DNA of 52,745 nucleotides from Alloalcanivorax venustensis ISO4 (GTDB lineage: Bacteria; Pseudomonadota; Gammaproteobacteria; Pseudomonadales; Alcanivoracaceae), in contig NZ_ARXR01000021.1 in NCBI RefSeq assembly GCF_015356855.1, positions 1 to 52,745 of the forward strand. The letters run 5' to 3'. A program made the translations under genes and the position numbers. Shown here piece by piece: positions 1 through 9,116 of this stretch. The notes under the pieces were generated by a model. That model was not told where the DNA came from and searched no databases. It saw nothing but the letters and a program-made list of their open reading frames with translations. Positions within the stretch are counted from its first letter, which is position 1; each line of letters starts with the position of its first letter.

Positions 1-2
1 CC

Positions 3-230
3 CCCGCCGGCGACGGCGAGCCGGTGCCGGCGCCGCTGGCCGGCAACATCTTCGAAGTGCTGGTCAAACCCGGGCAGCGGGTGGAAGAGGGCGAACGGGT
101 GCTGGTGCTGGAAGCGATGAAAATGGAAACCGACGTGGCCGCGCCCCGCGCCGGCACCGTGGCCGGGGTGCGGGTGAAACCCGGTGACGCCGTGGCCGTG
201 GGCGACGTGCTACTGACGATCGGGGGTTAA
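3..230 (+). CDS. oadA: Oxaloacetate decarboxylase alpha subunit, biotinyl domain (5' partial)
   Basis: The window opens inside this gene, so only the C-terminal ~75 residues are seen. They form a biotinyl/lipoyl-attachment domain with the canonical EAMKMET motif, whose Lys would carry biotin, and the repeated glycine turns of this beta-barrel fold. The family role is to carry CO2 on biotin from the carboxyltransferase site to the membrane decarboxylase. The identification as the oxaloacetate decarboxylase alpha chain rests on the beta subunit gene starting 2 nt after its stop; the domain alone could equally end a pyruvate or methylmalonyl-CoA decarboxylase/carboxylase subunit. Confidence 0.8.
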   Translation, partial: PAGDGEPVPAPLAGNIFEVLVKPGQRVEEGERVLVLEAMKMETDVAAPRAGTVAGVRVKPGDAVAVGDVLLTIGG

Positions 231-232
231 GC

Positions 233-1360
233 ATGGAACAGCTCAATACCCTCTGGCTCAGCACCGGGCTCTATCAGCTCAGCGTCGGCCAGTTCGTGAT
301 GATCCTGGTGGGCCTGGTGCTGCTGTTCCTGGCCATCCGCAAGAACTTCGAGCCGCTGCTGCTGATCCCCATCGGCTTCGGCGGCATTCTCGCCAACATT
401 CCGGTGGCCGGCTTGGCGGAACCCGGTGGCCTGCTCTATCTGATCTACGAGGCCGGCCTCACCACCGGCGTGTTCCCGCTGCTGATTTTCATGGGCGTGG
501 GCGCAATGACCGACTTCGGCCCGCTGCTGGCCAACCCGCGCACTCTGCTGTTGGGCGCCGCCGCCCAGTTCGGCATTTTCGCCGCGCTGCTGGGGGCCCT
601 GGCGCTCAATTATCTGGGGTTGGATTTCTCCCTGGCCGACGCCGCCAGTATCGGCATCATCGGCGGCGCCGACGGGCCCACCAGTATTTACGTCACCAGC
701 CGGTTGTCGCCGGAGCTGCTCGGCGCGGTGGCGGTGGCGGCGTACTCCTACATGGCCCTGGTGCCGTTGATCCAGCCGCCGGTGATCCGGCTGCTGACCA
801 CCGAAAAGCAACGCCAGATTAAAATGGAGCAGCTGCGTCCGGTGGGCCGGCTGGAAAAAATCCTGTTCCCGATTCTGTTGCTGGTGCTGGTGGCGCTGCT
901 GTTGCCGGACGCGGCACCGCTGCTGGGCATGTTCTGCTTCGGCAACCTGATGAAGGAATCCGGCGTGGTGAACCGCCTGGTGGACACCACCACCAATGCG
1001 CTGATCAACACCGTCACCATCCTGCTGGGCCTGGCGGTGGGCGCCAAGCTCGGCGCCGAACAGTTCCTGGTGCCGGAAACCCTGGGTATTCTGGTGCTGG
1101 GCCTGGCGGCGTTCGTGATCGGCACCGGCACCGGCGTGCTGATGGCGCATGTCATGAACCGCTTCAGCAAGATCCCCATCAATCCGATCATCGGCGCCGC
1201 CGGTGTGTCGGCGGTGCCCATGGCCGCCCGGGTGGCCAACCGGGTGGGCCTGGAAGCCAACCCGCAAAACCATTTGCTGATGCACGCCATGGGGCCTAAT
1301 GTGGCCGGCGTTATCGGCTCCGCCGTCGCCGCCGGGGTCTTGCTTAATCTGGCTGGATAA
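233..1360 (+). CDS. oadB: Na+-translocating oxaloacetate decarboxylase beta subunit
   Basis: A 375-residue polytopic membrane protein of the OadB/MmdB/GcdB family. It would decarboxylate carboxybiotin and couple this to Na+ export across the inner membrane. Visible family marks are the Gly-rich [16 protein letters not shown] segment near residue 143 and a C-terminal [13 protein letters not shown] stretch, with about nine hydrophobic segments between. Length matches short-form beta subunits. It is the second gene of the run and almost abuts the biotinyl subunit. The small gamma subunit usually precedes alpha and would lie outside the window. The exact substrate (oxaloacetate, methylmalonyl-CoA or glutaconyl-CoA) cannot be read from this subunit. 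Confidence 0.9.
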   Translation: MEQLNTLWLSTGLYQLSVGQFVMILVGLVLLFLAIRKNFEPLLLIPIGFGGILANIPVAGLAEPGGLLYLIYEAGLTTGVFPLLIFMGVGAMTDFGPLLANPRTLLLGAAAQFGIFAALLGALALNYLGLDFSLADAASIGIIGGADGPTSIYVTSRLSPELLGAVAVAAYSYMALVPLIQPPVIRLLTTEKQRQIKMEQLRPVGRLEKILFPILLLVLVALLLPDAAPLLGMFCFGNLMKESGVVNRLVDTTTNALINTVTILLGLAVGAKLGAEQFLVPETLGILVLGLAAFVIGTGTGVLMAHVMNRFSKIPINPIIGAAGVSAVPMAARVANRVGLEANPQNHLLMHAMGPNVAGVIGSAVAAGVLLNLAG

Positions 1361-1368
1361 ATTCGGAT

Positions 1369-2373
1369 ATGAACGCCCACTGGCTCGAACGTCTCAATGC
1401 GCTGTTGTTCCGTTTGCGCCACGTCTGGGCGGTGGGCAGCTTCAGCCTGGGGCTGGCCAGTTATTTTCTGGTCGAGCGCCAGCCGTGGCTGGCGGCGGTG
1501 CTCACCGCCGTGCTGGTGGCCACCTGGCTGGTGCTGATCACCGAGAACATCTGGCTGCGCCGCTTCCGCGGCACGCCCATGGAGCAGGTCGCCCAGGGCG
1601 CCCTCAAGCTGATGCTGCAGGGCGTTCACCAGGAAGCCTTCTTCTTCAGCCTGCCGTTCGTGGTACTGCAGTGGTCCGGCGGCGCCGAGTATTTCCTTTT
1701 CACCGGAATGGTGGTCGCCGGCGCGCTGGTGAGCATCATCGACCCGCTGTACTTCCGGCTCGCCGGCCACCGCGCCTGGTATTTCGGCTTCCACGCCTGG
1801 GCGCTGTTCGTGGCGCTGCTGGTGCTGCTGCCGCTGATCTTTAAATGGCCCACCAACCAGGCCCTGGACGGCGCTGCTCTGTTGACCGCGCTGTTCGCGC
1901 TGCCCAGCTTCTGGCGGGTGGGCGGCCCGCGCCGCGCCTGGCGCTGGGCCGCACTGGTGCTGGTCTCCGTGTCGATTATCTCGGTGCCCTGGTGGGGCGC
2001 GCGGCTGGTGCCGCCGCTGAGCCTCTCCCTGGAGCACCGGGCGGTGTCGGTGAACTTCAACCGCGAACGCCGCCAGCCGCTGGTCACCGGTGAAACCTTC
2101 AGCCGGGAAGAGCTCGACGAAGGCCTGTACGCCTACACCGCCATCCGCGCGCCGCTGGGCCTGGGTCAGCCGGTCTACCATTACTGGTTCCATGGCCGCG
2201 AGCTGGTGGACAAGGTCCCGCTGAGCGTCACCGGCGGCCGCGAACAGGGCTACCGCACTTGGTCGCACAAACTGCATTTTCCTGACAACGCCAGCGGCCG
2301 CTGGCGGGTGGAAGTCCGCACCGCCAAGGAACAGATCATCGGCGTGCTGCGTTTCCATGTGACCGAACGCTGA
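1369..2373 (+). CDS. DUF5924/DUF2914 family membrane protein
   Basis: A 334-residue protein with seven or so hydrophobic segments in residues 15-215, followed by a soluble C-terminal domain. The C-terminus matches DUF2914: a YHYWFHGREL stretch, then GYRTWSHKLHFP, then WRVEVRT and IGVLRFHV. The membrane part corresponds to DUF5924. Function is unknown; the C-terminal domain probably lies outside the cytoplasm. It begins 8 nt after oadB and ends 8 nt before the CtaG-like gene, so it is probably cotranscribed with both. No strong Shine-Dalgarno is visible. Confidence 0.75.
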   Translation: MNAHWLERLNALLFRLRHVWAVGSFSLGLASYFLVERQPWLAAVLTAVLVATWLVLITENIWLRRFRGTPMEQVAQGALKLMLQGVHQEAFFFSLPFVVLQWSGGAEYFLFTGMVVAGALVSIIDPLYFRLAGHRAWYFGFHAWALFVALLVLLPLIFKWPTNQALDGAALLTALFALPSFWRVGGPRRAWRWAALVLVSVSIISVPWWGARLVPPLSLSLEHRAVSVNFNRERRQPLVTGETFSREELDEGLYAYTAIRAPLGLGQPVYHYWFHGRELVDKVPLSVTGGREQGYRTWSHKLHFPDNASGRWRVEVRTAKEQIIGVLRFHVTER

Positions 2374-2381
2374 GCCCGACC

Positions 2382-3194
2382 ATGTGGCAGACCCTGCAAA
2401 CCGCGCTCACGCCGTACATCCTGTCGCCGCTCACCGTGCTGTTGTGCCTGCTGGCCGCCGGCGGCTGGGTGCTGGGCGCCCGCCGCCTGGCCCGGCAAGG
2501 GCGCGCGCCCTCGGTGTGGCGCACGCTGTCGTTCTTCACCGGGTTGCTGCTCTGCTACGCGGTGATCCACACCCAGTTCGATTACTACGCCCGCTACATG
2601 TTCTTCATGCACCGCATTCAGCATCTGGTGCTGCACCACCTGGGCGCCTTCCTGATCGCCCTGGCCAACCCGCTGCCGGTGCTGGCGGCGGTGGCCGGCG
2701 GCCGCCGCTTCCCGTTGCTGGCGCGGGCCTTCGCGCCGCTGCGGCGGGTGCTGTTCGACCCGGTGGTGGCCACGCTGCTGTTCGTCGGCCTGATCTTCTT
2801 CTGGCTGTGGCCCTCGGTGCATTTCGACGCCATGCTCAGCCTGCGGCTCTACGAACTGATGAACTGGTCGATGCTGATCGACGGGGTGATTTTCTGGCTG
2901 GTGATCCTCGACCCCCGGGACCCGCGCCAGGCGCGCACCTCCGGCTTCGGCGTACGCTTTCTGATGCTGGTGGCGGCGCTGTTCCCGCAGATCCTGCTGG
3001 GCGCCTACATCACCTTCTCGGAGCCGGGCCTCTATGACGTCTACGCCATCTGCGGCCGCGCCTGGCCGCTCAGCCCCGCCACCGACCAGGTGCTGGGCGG
3101 CGTGCTCACCTGGATCCCGCCGGCCATGATGACCATCCTCGGCGCCCTGGTGGTGTTGAGGTACTACTTGAATTACGAACAGCGAGGAGACTGA
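2382..3194 (+). CDS. CtaG-type (caa3) cytochrome c oxidase assembly membrane protein
   Basis: A 270-residue integral membrane protein of the caa3_CtaG family with about seven hydrophobic segments. The hallmark is a His-rich stretch FFMHRIQHLVLHHLGAF around residues 74-90, proposed in the family to take part in copper handling for cytochrome oxidase maturation. It is unrelated in fold to Cox11-type CtaG. The next gene, 1 nt later, is a SCO lipoprotein, another copper chaperone for the CuA centre, which supports a role in oxidase metallation or periplasmic copper supply. No oxidase structural genes are in the window. Confidence 0.82.
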   Translation: MWQTLQTALTPYILSPLTVLLCLLAAGGWVLGARRLARQGRAPSVWRTLSFFTGLLLCYAVIHTQFDYYARYMFFMHRIQHLVLHHLGAFLIALANPLPVLAAVAGGRRFPLLARAFAPLRRVLFDPVVATLLFVGLIFFWLWPSVHFDAMLSLRLYELMNWSMLIDGVIFWLVILDPRDPRQARTSGFGVRFLMLVAALFPQILLGAYITFSEPGLYDVYAICGRAWPLSPATDQVLGGVLTWIPPAMMTILGALVVLRYYLNYEQRGD

Positions 3195-3195
3195 T

Positions 3196-3780
3196 ATGCG
3201 CATCCCCGGTTTGCTGATCGCCCTGTTCGCGGTGCTGCTGGCGGGCTGCGGCGAGTCCCCCGTGGCATTCCACGGCAAGGACATCACCGGCGTCATGAAC
3301 GATCTCAGCTTCACCCTCACCGACGAAAACGGCGACACCGTCACCGAAACCATCGTCGACGGCAAAGCGGTGGTGCTGTTCTTCGGCTACACCCACTGCC
3401 CCGACTACTGCCCGATGACGCTGACGCTGCTCGCCCAGGCCATGAACACCCTGTCCGAGCAGGAGCGCGAACAACTGCGCGTGCTGTTCATCAGTGTCGA
3501 TCCGGAGCGTGACACGCCGGCCTTGCTCAAGGAGTACACCGAATACTTCGGCCCCGAGGTGATCGGCCTCACCGGCAGCAAGGACCAGCTCGACGACGTC
3601 ACCAAGCGCTACCGCACCGCCTACGGGTACGGCGACAAGGACGAGGAGGGCAACTACGAGGTGTCCCACGGGCTGGCCATGTACGGCTTCGACAAGAGCG
3701 GCCGGGTGCGCCTGCTGATGCGCAACGACCAGCCCGTCGAACAGGTCGCCGACGACCTGAAAGCTCTCACCGACCTGTAA
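3196..3780 (+). CDS. SCO1/SenC family copper-binding lipoprotein
   Basis: A 194-residue thioredoxin-fold protein. Residues 1-17 are a lipoprotein signal with the lipobox LLAGC (Cys18). The copper ligands of the family are present: Cys68 and Cys72 in THCPDYCP, and His158 in YEVSHGLAMYGFD. It would sit on the outer face of the inner membrane and deliver Cu or act as a thiol reductase for the CuA site of cytochrome c oxidase. A clear GAGGAG ribosome site lies ahead of the ATG. It follows the CtaG-like gene directly, and the pair is very likely one copper-assembly unit. Confidence 0.9.
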   Translation: MRIPGLLIALFAVLLAGCGESPVAFHGKDITGVMNDLSFTLTDENGDTVTETIVDGKAVVLFFGYTHCPDYCPMTLTLLAQAMNTLSEQEREQLRVLFISVDPERDTPALLKEYTEYFGPEVIGLTGSKDQLDDVTKRYRTAYGYGDKDEEGNYEVSHGLAMYGFDKSGRVRLLMRNDQPVEQVADDLKALTDL

Positions 3781-4403
3781 CCGCGGCCATTGGATGGTGT
3801 GGTCCCTCCATCAGGGGCGAGATGCCGGGCAGGGCTGCCCGGCACCTCGCTGATGCGAAGCGGCCACCGCCACGGGTCAGAGAAACCGCCCGGACCTTTC
3901 TACGAAGCTCGGTTTGTGGGAACAGGCCTTGTGGTAGCCAGGCTTGGAGGAAATTGCCTTGTGCGAGCGGGCCATGCCCGCGAAAGGGAGCGAAGCTCCC
4001 GGCAAAGGTTGCCCCGCAGGATGCCAGAGACTTTTCTAACTTCAGCGCCAACAGCCTCTCTGGGATCCTGCCGGCCGGCAACGCCGGCCTTTCGCTTGCA
4101 AGGCAAGCTCCCACAACCCGAGCTTCGTAGAATGGTCCTGGCGGTGATTTGGACCCGTGGCGGTACCGCTGCAAAGTGAGCGGGGCAATGGTGGTGCCTG
4201 GAGGGAGCTGTTTGGCCAGGGAGGGCCAAACTAACAGCGGCCATGGATGGCTTACGCGGTCCCGGAAGGCACCACCATTGCACCGCGTCTCGGATACGGA
4301 GCACCGGAGACCTGAAGAACCCAGGTCTCTGGCATCCCGCCGGGAGCTTCGCTCCCTTTCGCGGGCGGGGCCCGCTCGCACAAGAGCTCCCACAGGCCTG
4401 GAA
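3781..4403. repeat. Gene-free repeat block between the SCO and metE genes
   Basis: No credible gene is seen here. Two convergent transcription units meet in this 620-bp block. It contains a fragment (about 3865-3908) of the 184-bp repeat described below, a REP-like unit at 3961-4031, an inverted REP-like unit at 4056-4115, the full 184-bp repeat at 4123-4306 and another inverted REP-like unit at 4321-4400. REP units share a stem of the form GCGGGCC...GCCCGCGAAAGG followed by CAGGATCCCAGAGAC. Short open frames across it read through the palindromes in all frames and are not genes. Confidence 0.8.
4123..4306 (-). repeat. 184-bp palindromic repeat, copy A
   Basis: Read on the minus strand this copy matches 16314-16496 almost base for base. 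It contains 15-bp inverted arms GCAATGGTGGTGCCT (4185-4199) and its complement (4267-4281), an inner hairpin GTTTGGCC-N6-GGCCAAAC (4210-4231), and a ~60-bp tail ending in CTACGAAG next to a REP-like unit. No open reading frame or transposase is associated, so it is a non-autonomous or structural repeat. Confidence 0.8.
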
Positions 4404-6695
4404 TCAGGCGCTCTTTCGGAGCGCCTTGGCGGCTTCCACCATGTTGGCCAGGGCGCCTTCGGTTTCTTCCCATTTGCGGGTCTTGAGGCCGCAGTCCGGG
4501 TTCACCCAGAGGCGTTCCTTGGGCAGCCGCTGGGCGGCCTTTTCCATCAGCGCCACCATCCAGTCCACCTTCGGCTCGTTGGGCGAGTGGATGTCGTACA
4601 CGCCCGGGCCGATGTCGTTGGGGTACTGGAAGTTTTCGAACGCTTCCAGCAGCTCCATGTTCGAGCGCGACGTTTCGATGGTGATCACGTCCGCGTCCAT
4701 GGCGGCGATCGCTTCGATGATGTCGTTGAACTCCGAGTAGCACATGTGGGTGTGGATCTGGGTTTCGTCGGCCACGCCCACGGTGGCCAGGCGGAAGCAG
4801 TCCACCGCCCAGTCCAGGTACGCCTGCCAGTCGTCGCGGCGCAGCGGCAGGCCTTCGCGGAAGGCCGGCTCGTCGATCTGGATCACGCCGATGCCGGCGT
4901 TTTCCAGGTCCTGGACCTCGTCGCGCAGGGCCAGGGCGATCTGCCGGCAGGTGGTGTCGCGGGGCTGGTCGTCGCGCACGAAGGACCACTGCAGAATGGT
5001 CACCGGGCCGGTGAGCATGCCTTTCACCGGCTTGTCGGTGAGCGACTGGGCGAAGCGGGTCCAGTCCACGGTCATCGCCTTGGGGCGGCTCACGTCGCCG
5101 AAGATCACCGGCGGTTTCACGCAGCGCGAGCCGTAGCTCTGCACCCAGCCGAAGCGGGTGAAGGCGAAGCCCTCCAGCAGTTCGCCGAAGTATTCCACCA
5201 TGTCGTTGCGTTCCGCTTCGCCGTGCACCAGCACGTCCAGGTCCACCTGTTCCTGGTAGCGCACTGCGCGGGTGATTTCCTGCTTCATCAGCTCGGTGTA
5301 GCCGCTGTCGTCCAGCTTGCCCGCTTTCCAGTCGCGCCGCGCGGCGCGGATTTCCTTGGTCTGCGGAAACGAGCCGATGGTGGTGGTGGGGTAGGCGGGC
5401 AGTTTCAACGCCGCCTGCTGTTTGCCGATGCGCTCGGCGAACGGGCTCAGCCGGTCGCGGGACACCTGGCCGGAGGCCGCCATGCGCTCGCCCACCGCCG
5501 GGTCGTGGATGCGCCGCGACTGGCCGCGCGCCGCCACCGCCTGGCGTTGCGCCTGCAGCGCCGGCTGCACGCCGTCGCCGCCGTCCAGGGCGCCGCCCAG
5601 CACCGCCAGTTCGTCGAGCTTCTGCTTGGCGAAGCTGAGCCAGCTTTTCAGTTCGTCGTCCAGGCGGTCTTCCTGGTCCAGGTCCACCGGGCTGTGCAGC
5701 AGCGAGCAGGAAGGCGCCAGCCACAGGCGCTCGCCCAGCTGCGCTTTCAGCGGGGTCAGGGTGTCGAGCAGGGCATCCAGGTCGGCGCGCCAGATATTGC
5801 GGCCGTTGATCACGCCCAGCGACAGCACCTTGTCGCCCAGGCGCGGCAGCACCTGATCCAGCGGATCGTTGCCGCGCACCCGGTCCAGGTGCAGGCCGGC
5901 CACCGGCAGTTGCAGGGCGGTGAACAGGTTGTCGCGCAGGCCTTCGAAGTAGGTGGCCAGCAGCAGTTTCACCGAGGCGGCGCCGGCGAGCTGGTCGTAG
6001 ACACGCAGGTAGGCGCGCTGCCAGGCGTCGGGCAGGTCCAGGCAGAGAATCGGCTCGTCGATCTGCACCCAGGTCACGCCCTGGTCGGCGAAGCGCTGCA
6101 GAATGGTCCGGTACACCGGAATCAGATTTTCCAGCAGCGTCAGTTTGGCGCTGTCGGCGGCGCCGTCGAACGACTCGCCCTTGGACAGGTACAGGTAGGT
6201 CAGCGGCCCGGGGATCACCGGCTTGGCGTCCAGGTTCAGGGCGCGGGCTTCGTCCACCTGATCGAACAGAGTCTCGCGGGCGATGCGGAACTGCTGGTCC
6301 CCTTCCAGCTCCGGCACGATGTAGTGGTAGTTGGTATCGAACCACTTGGTCATCTCGCAGGCCGCCGCCGGCTCGCCGCTGGGGGCGCGGCCCCGGGCCA
6401 TGCGGAACAGGGTGTCCAGGGACACCGGCTGATCGTCGGCCTGCTGGAAGCGCGGCGGCACCACGCCCAGCAGGCAGGAGAACTCGAGAATCTGGTCGTA
6501 CCAGGCGAAGTCGCCCACCGGCACCGCGTCCAGGCCCGCTTCCGCCTGCAGCGTCCAGTGGCGCTCGCGCAGGCTGCGGCCCACGTGCTCCAGTTCGCTT
6601 TGCTGCAGGGTGCCGGCCCAATAGGCCTCGACCGCCTGTTTCAGTTCACGGCGGGCGCCGATACGGGGAAAGCCCAGGTTATGCAGGGTGGTCAT
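4404..6695 (-). CDS. metE: Cobalamin-independent methionine synthase
   Basis: A 763-residue MetE, the usual full length (about 750-760). It transfers a methyl group from 5-methyltetrahydropteroyl-polyglutamate to homocysteine in the cytoplasm. The N-terminus [19 protein letters not shown] is typical. The C-terminal catalytic domain has the zinc ligands: His and Cys in [12 protein letters not shown], Glu in [14 protein letters not shown], and Cys in [11 protein letters not shown]. The gene is divergent from metR with a ~110-bp spacer carrying a MetR-like site, which fits MetR activation. Downstream lies only repeat DNA. Confidence 0.97.
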   Translation of the reverse strand: MTTLHNLGFPRIGARRELKQAVEAYWAGTLQQSELEHVGRSLRERHWTLQAEAGLDAVPVGDFAWYDQILEFSCLLGVVPPRFQQADDQPVSLDTLFRMARGRAPSGEPAAACEMTKWFDTNYHYIVPELEGDQQFRIARETLFDQVDEARALNLDAKPVIPGPLTYLYLSKGESFDGAADSAKLTLLENLIPVYRTILQRFADQGVTWVQIDEPILCLDLPDAWQRAYLRVYDQLAGAASVKLLLATYFEGLRDNLFTALQLPVAGLHLDRVRGNDPLDQVLPRLGDKVLSLGVINGRNIWRADLDALLDTLTPLKAQLGERLWLAPSCSLLHSPVDLDQEDRLDDELKSWLSFAKQKLDELAVLGGALDGGDGVQPALQAQRQAVAARGQSRRIHDPAVGERMAASGQVSRDRLSPFAERIGKQQAALKLPAYPTTTIGSFPQTKEIRAARRDWKAGKLDDSGYTELMKQEITRAVRYQEQVDLDVLVHGEAERNDMVEYFGELLEGFAFTRFGWVQSYGSRCVKPPVIFGDVSRPKAMTVDWTRFAQSLTDKPVKGMLTGPVTILQWSFVRDDQPRDTTCRQIALALRDEVQDLENAGIGVIQIDEPAFREGLPLRRDDWQAYLDWAVDCFRLATVGVADETQIHTHMCYSEFNDIIEAIAAMDADVITIETSRSNMELLEAFENFQYPNDIGPGVYDIHSPNEPKVDWMVALMEKAAQRLPKERLWVNPDCGLKTRKWEETEGALANMVEAAKALRKSA

Positions 6696-6761
6696 GATGA
6701 ATCCTTTGTCACGCGAAGAGGGGGAAGATCGATTGGCGGCTATTGTGGTCCACCCCTTAGT

Positions 6762-6774
6762 TGAGACAAAATCA
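6762..6774. promoter_or_regulatory. Putative MetR operator between metE and metR
   Basis: The sequence TGAGACAAAATCA matches the known enteric MetR box TGAA-N5-TTCA in spacing, with three of four bases in each half-site. It is embedded in a longer inverted pair TTGA...TCAA (6761-6775). It lies 66 bp upstream of the metE start and 31 bp upstream of the metR start. Binding is inferred from position and pattern. Confidence 0.5.
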
Positions 6775-6804
6775 AATATCTAATCGTTACTATGAGTGGT
6801 GCTC

Positions 6805-7737
6805 ATGTCGTCAGTGCTTGAACTCCGCCACCTGGCCACCCTGCAGGCCATCGACGAGGCCGGCAGCCTGGTGGAGGCCGCCGAGCGCCTGCATGTCACC
6901 CAATCGGCGCTGTCCCACCAGCTCAAGGACCTGGAGCACCGGCTCGGGGTGGCGCTGATCGTGCGGCGCACCCGGCCGATCCGTTTCACCACCGCCGGTG
7001 GCCGGGTGCTGGCGCTGGCGCGCCAGGTGCTGCCCCAGGTGAGGCGCACCGAGACCGAGCTGCGGCGCCTGGCCGCCGGGCAGAGCGGGCGGCTGCACAT
7101 CGCCATTGAGTGCCATTCCTGCTTTCAGTGGCTGATGCCGGCGCTGGACCGGTTCCGCGAGGCCTGGCCGGAAGTGGAGCTGGATTTGTCCGCGGCGTTC
7201 AGTTTCACGCCCCAGGCGGCGCTGGTGCGCGGCGACCTGGATATGGTGATCACGTCCGATCCGGTGGATAACGACGCGGTGCGCTATTTGCCGCTGTTCC
7301 GCTACGAGCTGGTGCTGGCGGTGGCGCGGCAGTCAGCGCTGGCCGGCGCCCGCGCGGTGGCGCCCCGGGCGCTGGCGGAGGAAACCCTGATCACCTACCC
7401 GGTGGAGCACGAGCGGCTGGATGTGTTCACCGCCTTTCTCGACCCGGCCGGGGTGGCGCCGGCGGCGCTGCGCACCGCCGAGCTGACGCCGATGATGGTG
7501 CAGCTGGTGGCCGCCGGCCGGGGCGTGGCGGCGTTGCCCAACTGGGCGCTCACCGAATACCTGGATCTGGATCTGGTGCGCGCGGTGCGGCTGGGTGAAG
7601 GGGAGGGCGTGTGGCGCACCCTGTACGCGGCGGTGCGCGACGGTGACGAGCAGGTGCCGTTTATTCAGGAATTCATGGATACCGCCCGCGCCCTGTGTTT
7701 CAGCAACCTCAGTGGTATCCGCCGCGCCGCCGGTTAG
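6805..7737 (+). CDS. metR: LysR-type regulator of methionine biosynthesis
   Basis: A 310-residue LysR-family activator. Residues 1-65 hold the winged helix-turn-helix (LATLQAIDEAGSLVEAAERL, QSALSHQLKDLE). The effector domain carries the MetR signature IAIECHSCFQWLMPALDRF, also seen in E. coli MetR, and a C-terminal LYAAVRDG stretch. Homocysteine is the known co-inducer in enterics. An in-frame GTG at 6796 lies upstream, but the ATG at 6805 agrees better with family length. It is divergent from metE. Its stop codon overlaps the stop of the small minus-strand gene that follows. Confidence 0.93.
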   Translation: MSSVLELRHLATLQAIDEAGSLVEAAERLHVTQSALSHQLKDLEHRLGVALIVRRTRPIRFTTAGGRVLALARQVLPQVRRTETELRRLAAGQSGRLHIAIECHSCFQWLMPALDRFREAWPEVELDLSAAFSFTPQAALVRGDLDMVITSDPVDNDAVRYLPLFRYELVLAVARQSALAGARAVAPRALAEETLITYPVEHERLDVFTAFLDPAGVAPAALRTAELTPMMVQLVAAGRGVAALPNWALTEYLDLDLVRAVRLGEGEGVWRTLYAAVRDGDEQVPFIQEFMDTARALCFSNLSGIRRAAG

Positions 7738-7913
7738 TGCGGCCCGTGCGGCGCCAGGGTGGTCACCCAGTAGTGATAGCGGGGCTTTTTCTGTCGTTGA
7801 TAGCGCGCGCACACACGCTGCGCCTGGCTGTTGGAGTGGAAACGGCACATCAACAGGATTTGCCCGTTCTCGTCCCGCCGCCACAGGACGTACTGGGTGT
7901 TACCACTGGCCAT
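7734..7913 (-). CDS. Conserved-looking small basic protein, 59 residues
   Basis: A short reading frame on the minus strand encodes 59 residues rich in Arg, Tyr, Trp and His: it starts MASGNTQYVLWRR, continues with ILLMCRFHSNSQAQRVCARY and ends TTLAPHGPH. Its ATG lies inside the last codons of the CYTH gene (overlap 7900-7913), suggesting translational coupling, and its stop overlaps that of metR tail-to-tail. It neatly fills the space between the two flanking genes. No signal peptide or membrane segment is present and I do not recognise the family. A regular strand/helix pattern and two Cys residues argue for a folded protein. Confidence 0.6.
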   Translation of the reverse strand: MASGNTQYVLWRRDENGQILLMCRFHSNSQAQRVCARYQRQKKPRYHYWVTTLAPHGPH

Positions 7914-8364
7914 AGGGGGTGCGGCTCAACGCGCTGTTGTAGTATCTGGGGTCGTCGGTGACTTCCTCGCCGAGCCAGGGCGGCCGCTCGAACGGCTGGT
8001 CCTCGCTGTCCAGCTCCACCTCGGCGACCACCAGGCCCTGGTTGTCGCCATGGAATTCGTCCACTTCCCAGACATGCTCGCCCACCTGGATGCGGTAGCG
8101 GGTTTTGTCGATCACGCCCTGCGGGCACATTTCCTTCAGCATGGCGTGGGCGTCGGCGGTGGGGATCGGGTATTCGAACTCACTGCGGCTGGCGCCGTGG
8201 GTCTTGCCCTTGATGGTCAGCCAGGCGCGGTCGCCTTGCACGCGCAACCGCACGGTAGCGCGGGGGTCGTGGCTCAGATACCCCTGGGTCAGACGTTCGC
8301 CTTCCTGGTTCGCCAGAAAGTCGACGCCCTTGGTGCGGAATTTTCTCTCGATTTCCACGGCCAT
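7900..8364 (-). CDS. CYTH domain protein (putative triphosphatase)
   Basis: A 154-residue single-domain CYTH protein. It begins with the diagnostic MAVEIERKF (the EXEXK motif of triphosphate tunnel metalloenzymes) and keeps alternating charged strands: TVRLRVQGDRAWLTIKG, SRSEFEYPI, KTRYRIQVG and VWEVDEFHG. Members hydrolyse inorganic tripolyphosphate or other triphosphates with Mg2+, and some are class IV adenylate cyclases; the short form with no CHAD domain resembles bacterial tripolyphosphatases. The ATG is chosen because AGGAG precedes it and the motif starts there; a longer frame upstream is low-complexity. The 59-residue gene overlaps its end. Confidence 0.85.
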   Translation of the reverse strand: MAVEIERKFRTKGVDFLANQEGERLTQGYLSHDPRATVRLRVQGDRAWLTIKGKTHGASRSEFEYPIPTADAHAMLKEMCPQGVIDKTRYRIQVGEHVWEVDEFHGDNQGLVVAEVELDSEDQPFERPPWLGEEVTDDPRYYNSALSRTPYGQW

Positions 8365-8393
8365 GGTCGGACTCCTCGCTGTGGGTCTGTCGG

Positions 8394-8972
8394 TCAGAGG
8401 GTGTCGCGTTCGCCGTCCGGCACCAGGTCCCGGTTGCGCTGCAACTCGTCCACCGGGAAGCCTTTCTCCTCGGCGAGCCCGACCAGGGCCCGGTACTGGT
8501 CGTCCGGCAGCCGGGGCTGCCGCGCCAGAATCCACAGATACTCGCGGCCCGGTTCGCCGATCACCACGGTTTGGTAGTCCTTGTCCAGCGCGATCACCCA
8601 GTAATTCCCTTCGGCGACCTTGGGCAGCAGCCGGGAAAACCAGTTATCGAAACGGACCTTCAGCTTGGCGTTGTTGGAGCCGGGCACCACGCGGGCCTCG
8701 CCTTCCGCCACGCTGGGTTCGTCGTCCTCGCGCTGACAGCGGTTGACCACTTTCACCGAACCGTCGTCGTTGAGGCTGTAGGTGGCGGTGGAGTTGTAGC
8801 AGCCGCGCTGGAACCATTGCGGCAGGCGGGCGATTTCATGCCAGGTGCCCGCGTAACGCTGCAGATCCACCCGGTCCACCGTGGCCAGGGGCCGTTCGTC
8901 GCCGCCGCAGGCGGCCAGGAGCAGAGGCAGGCCCAGTAACAGGGCCTTATGGAGAGCCTTATGGAGAGTCAT
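8394..8972 (-). CDS. blc: Bacterial lipocalin lipoprotein (Blc-like)
   Basis: A 192-residue outer-membrane lipocalin. The signal peptide ends in a LLAACGG lipobox. The mature part carries lipocalin motifs: YAGTWHEIARLPQWFQRGC at the start, NYWVIALDKDYQTVVIGEP in the middle and LWILARQPRLPD near the end. Family members bind lysophospholipids or fatty acids in the envelope. The start has an AAGGA ribosome site. The signal peptide contains a perfect 12-bp tandem duplication (8945-8956 and 8957-8968) that repeats four residues. It lies 29 nt upstream of the CYTH gene, same strand. Confidence 0.9.
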   Translation of the reverse strand: MTLHKALHKALLLGLPLLLAACGGDERPLATVDRVDLQRYAGTWHEIARLPQWFQRGCYNSTATYSLNDDGSVKVVNRCQREDDEPSVAEGEARVVPGSNNAKLKVRFDNWFSRLLPKVAEGNYWVIALDKDYQTVVIGEPGREYLWILARQPRLPDDQYRALVGLAEEKGFPVDELQRNRDLVPDGERDTL

Positions 8973-9077
8973 AGTCGGAATCCTTTCGACACTAATCCCA
9001 TAGTTTAGCCGAAAACGCCCCGGGTTTGCGCAACCGTTCGGCCGTGGCTGGCCCGCGCTCGTCGGGGTGCCCAGGCA

Positions 9078-9086
9078 TGCTATACT
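9078..9086 (+). promoter_or_regulatory. Extended -10 promoter for the ccm operon
   Basis: TGCTATACT is an extended -10 element (TGN plus TATACT, five of six to TATAAT) 30 bp upstream of the ccmA ATG. No good -35 is present at the usual distance, as is common for extended -10 promoters. Confidence 0.5.
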
Positions 9087-9116
9087 CCGCGGCCGATTCA
9101 GGGGGCGGAAGCGACC

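Noticed and set aside
3790-4179. Short open frames in the repeat block, in several frames
   Set aside because: They read through REP-like palindromes and the 184-bp repeat; translations recur at 16116-16580 because the DNA repeats, not because of coding.
4149-6764. Long plus-strand open frame opposite metE
   Set aside because: It mirrors metE codons, gives a low-complexity His/Gly/Val-rich product and runs through the 184-bp repeat.
6796-6804. GTG at 6796 as metR start
   Set aside because: It would add three residues; the ATG at 6805 is close to the N-terminus of known MetR.
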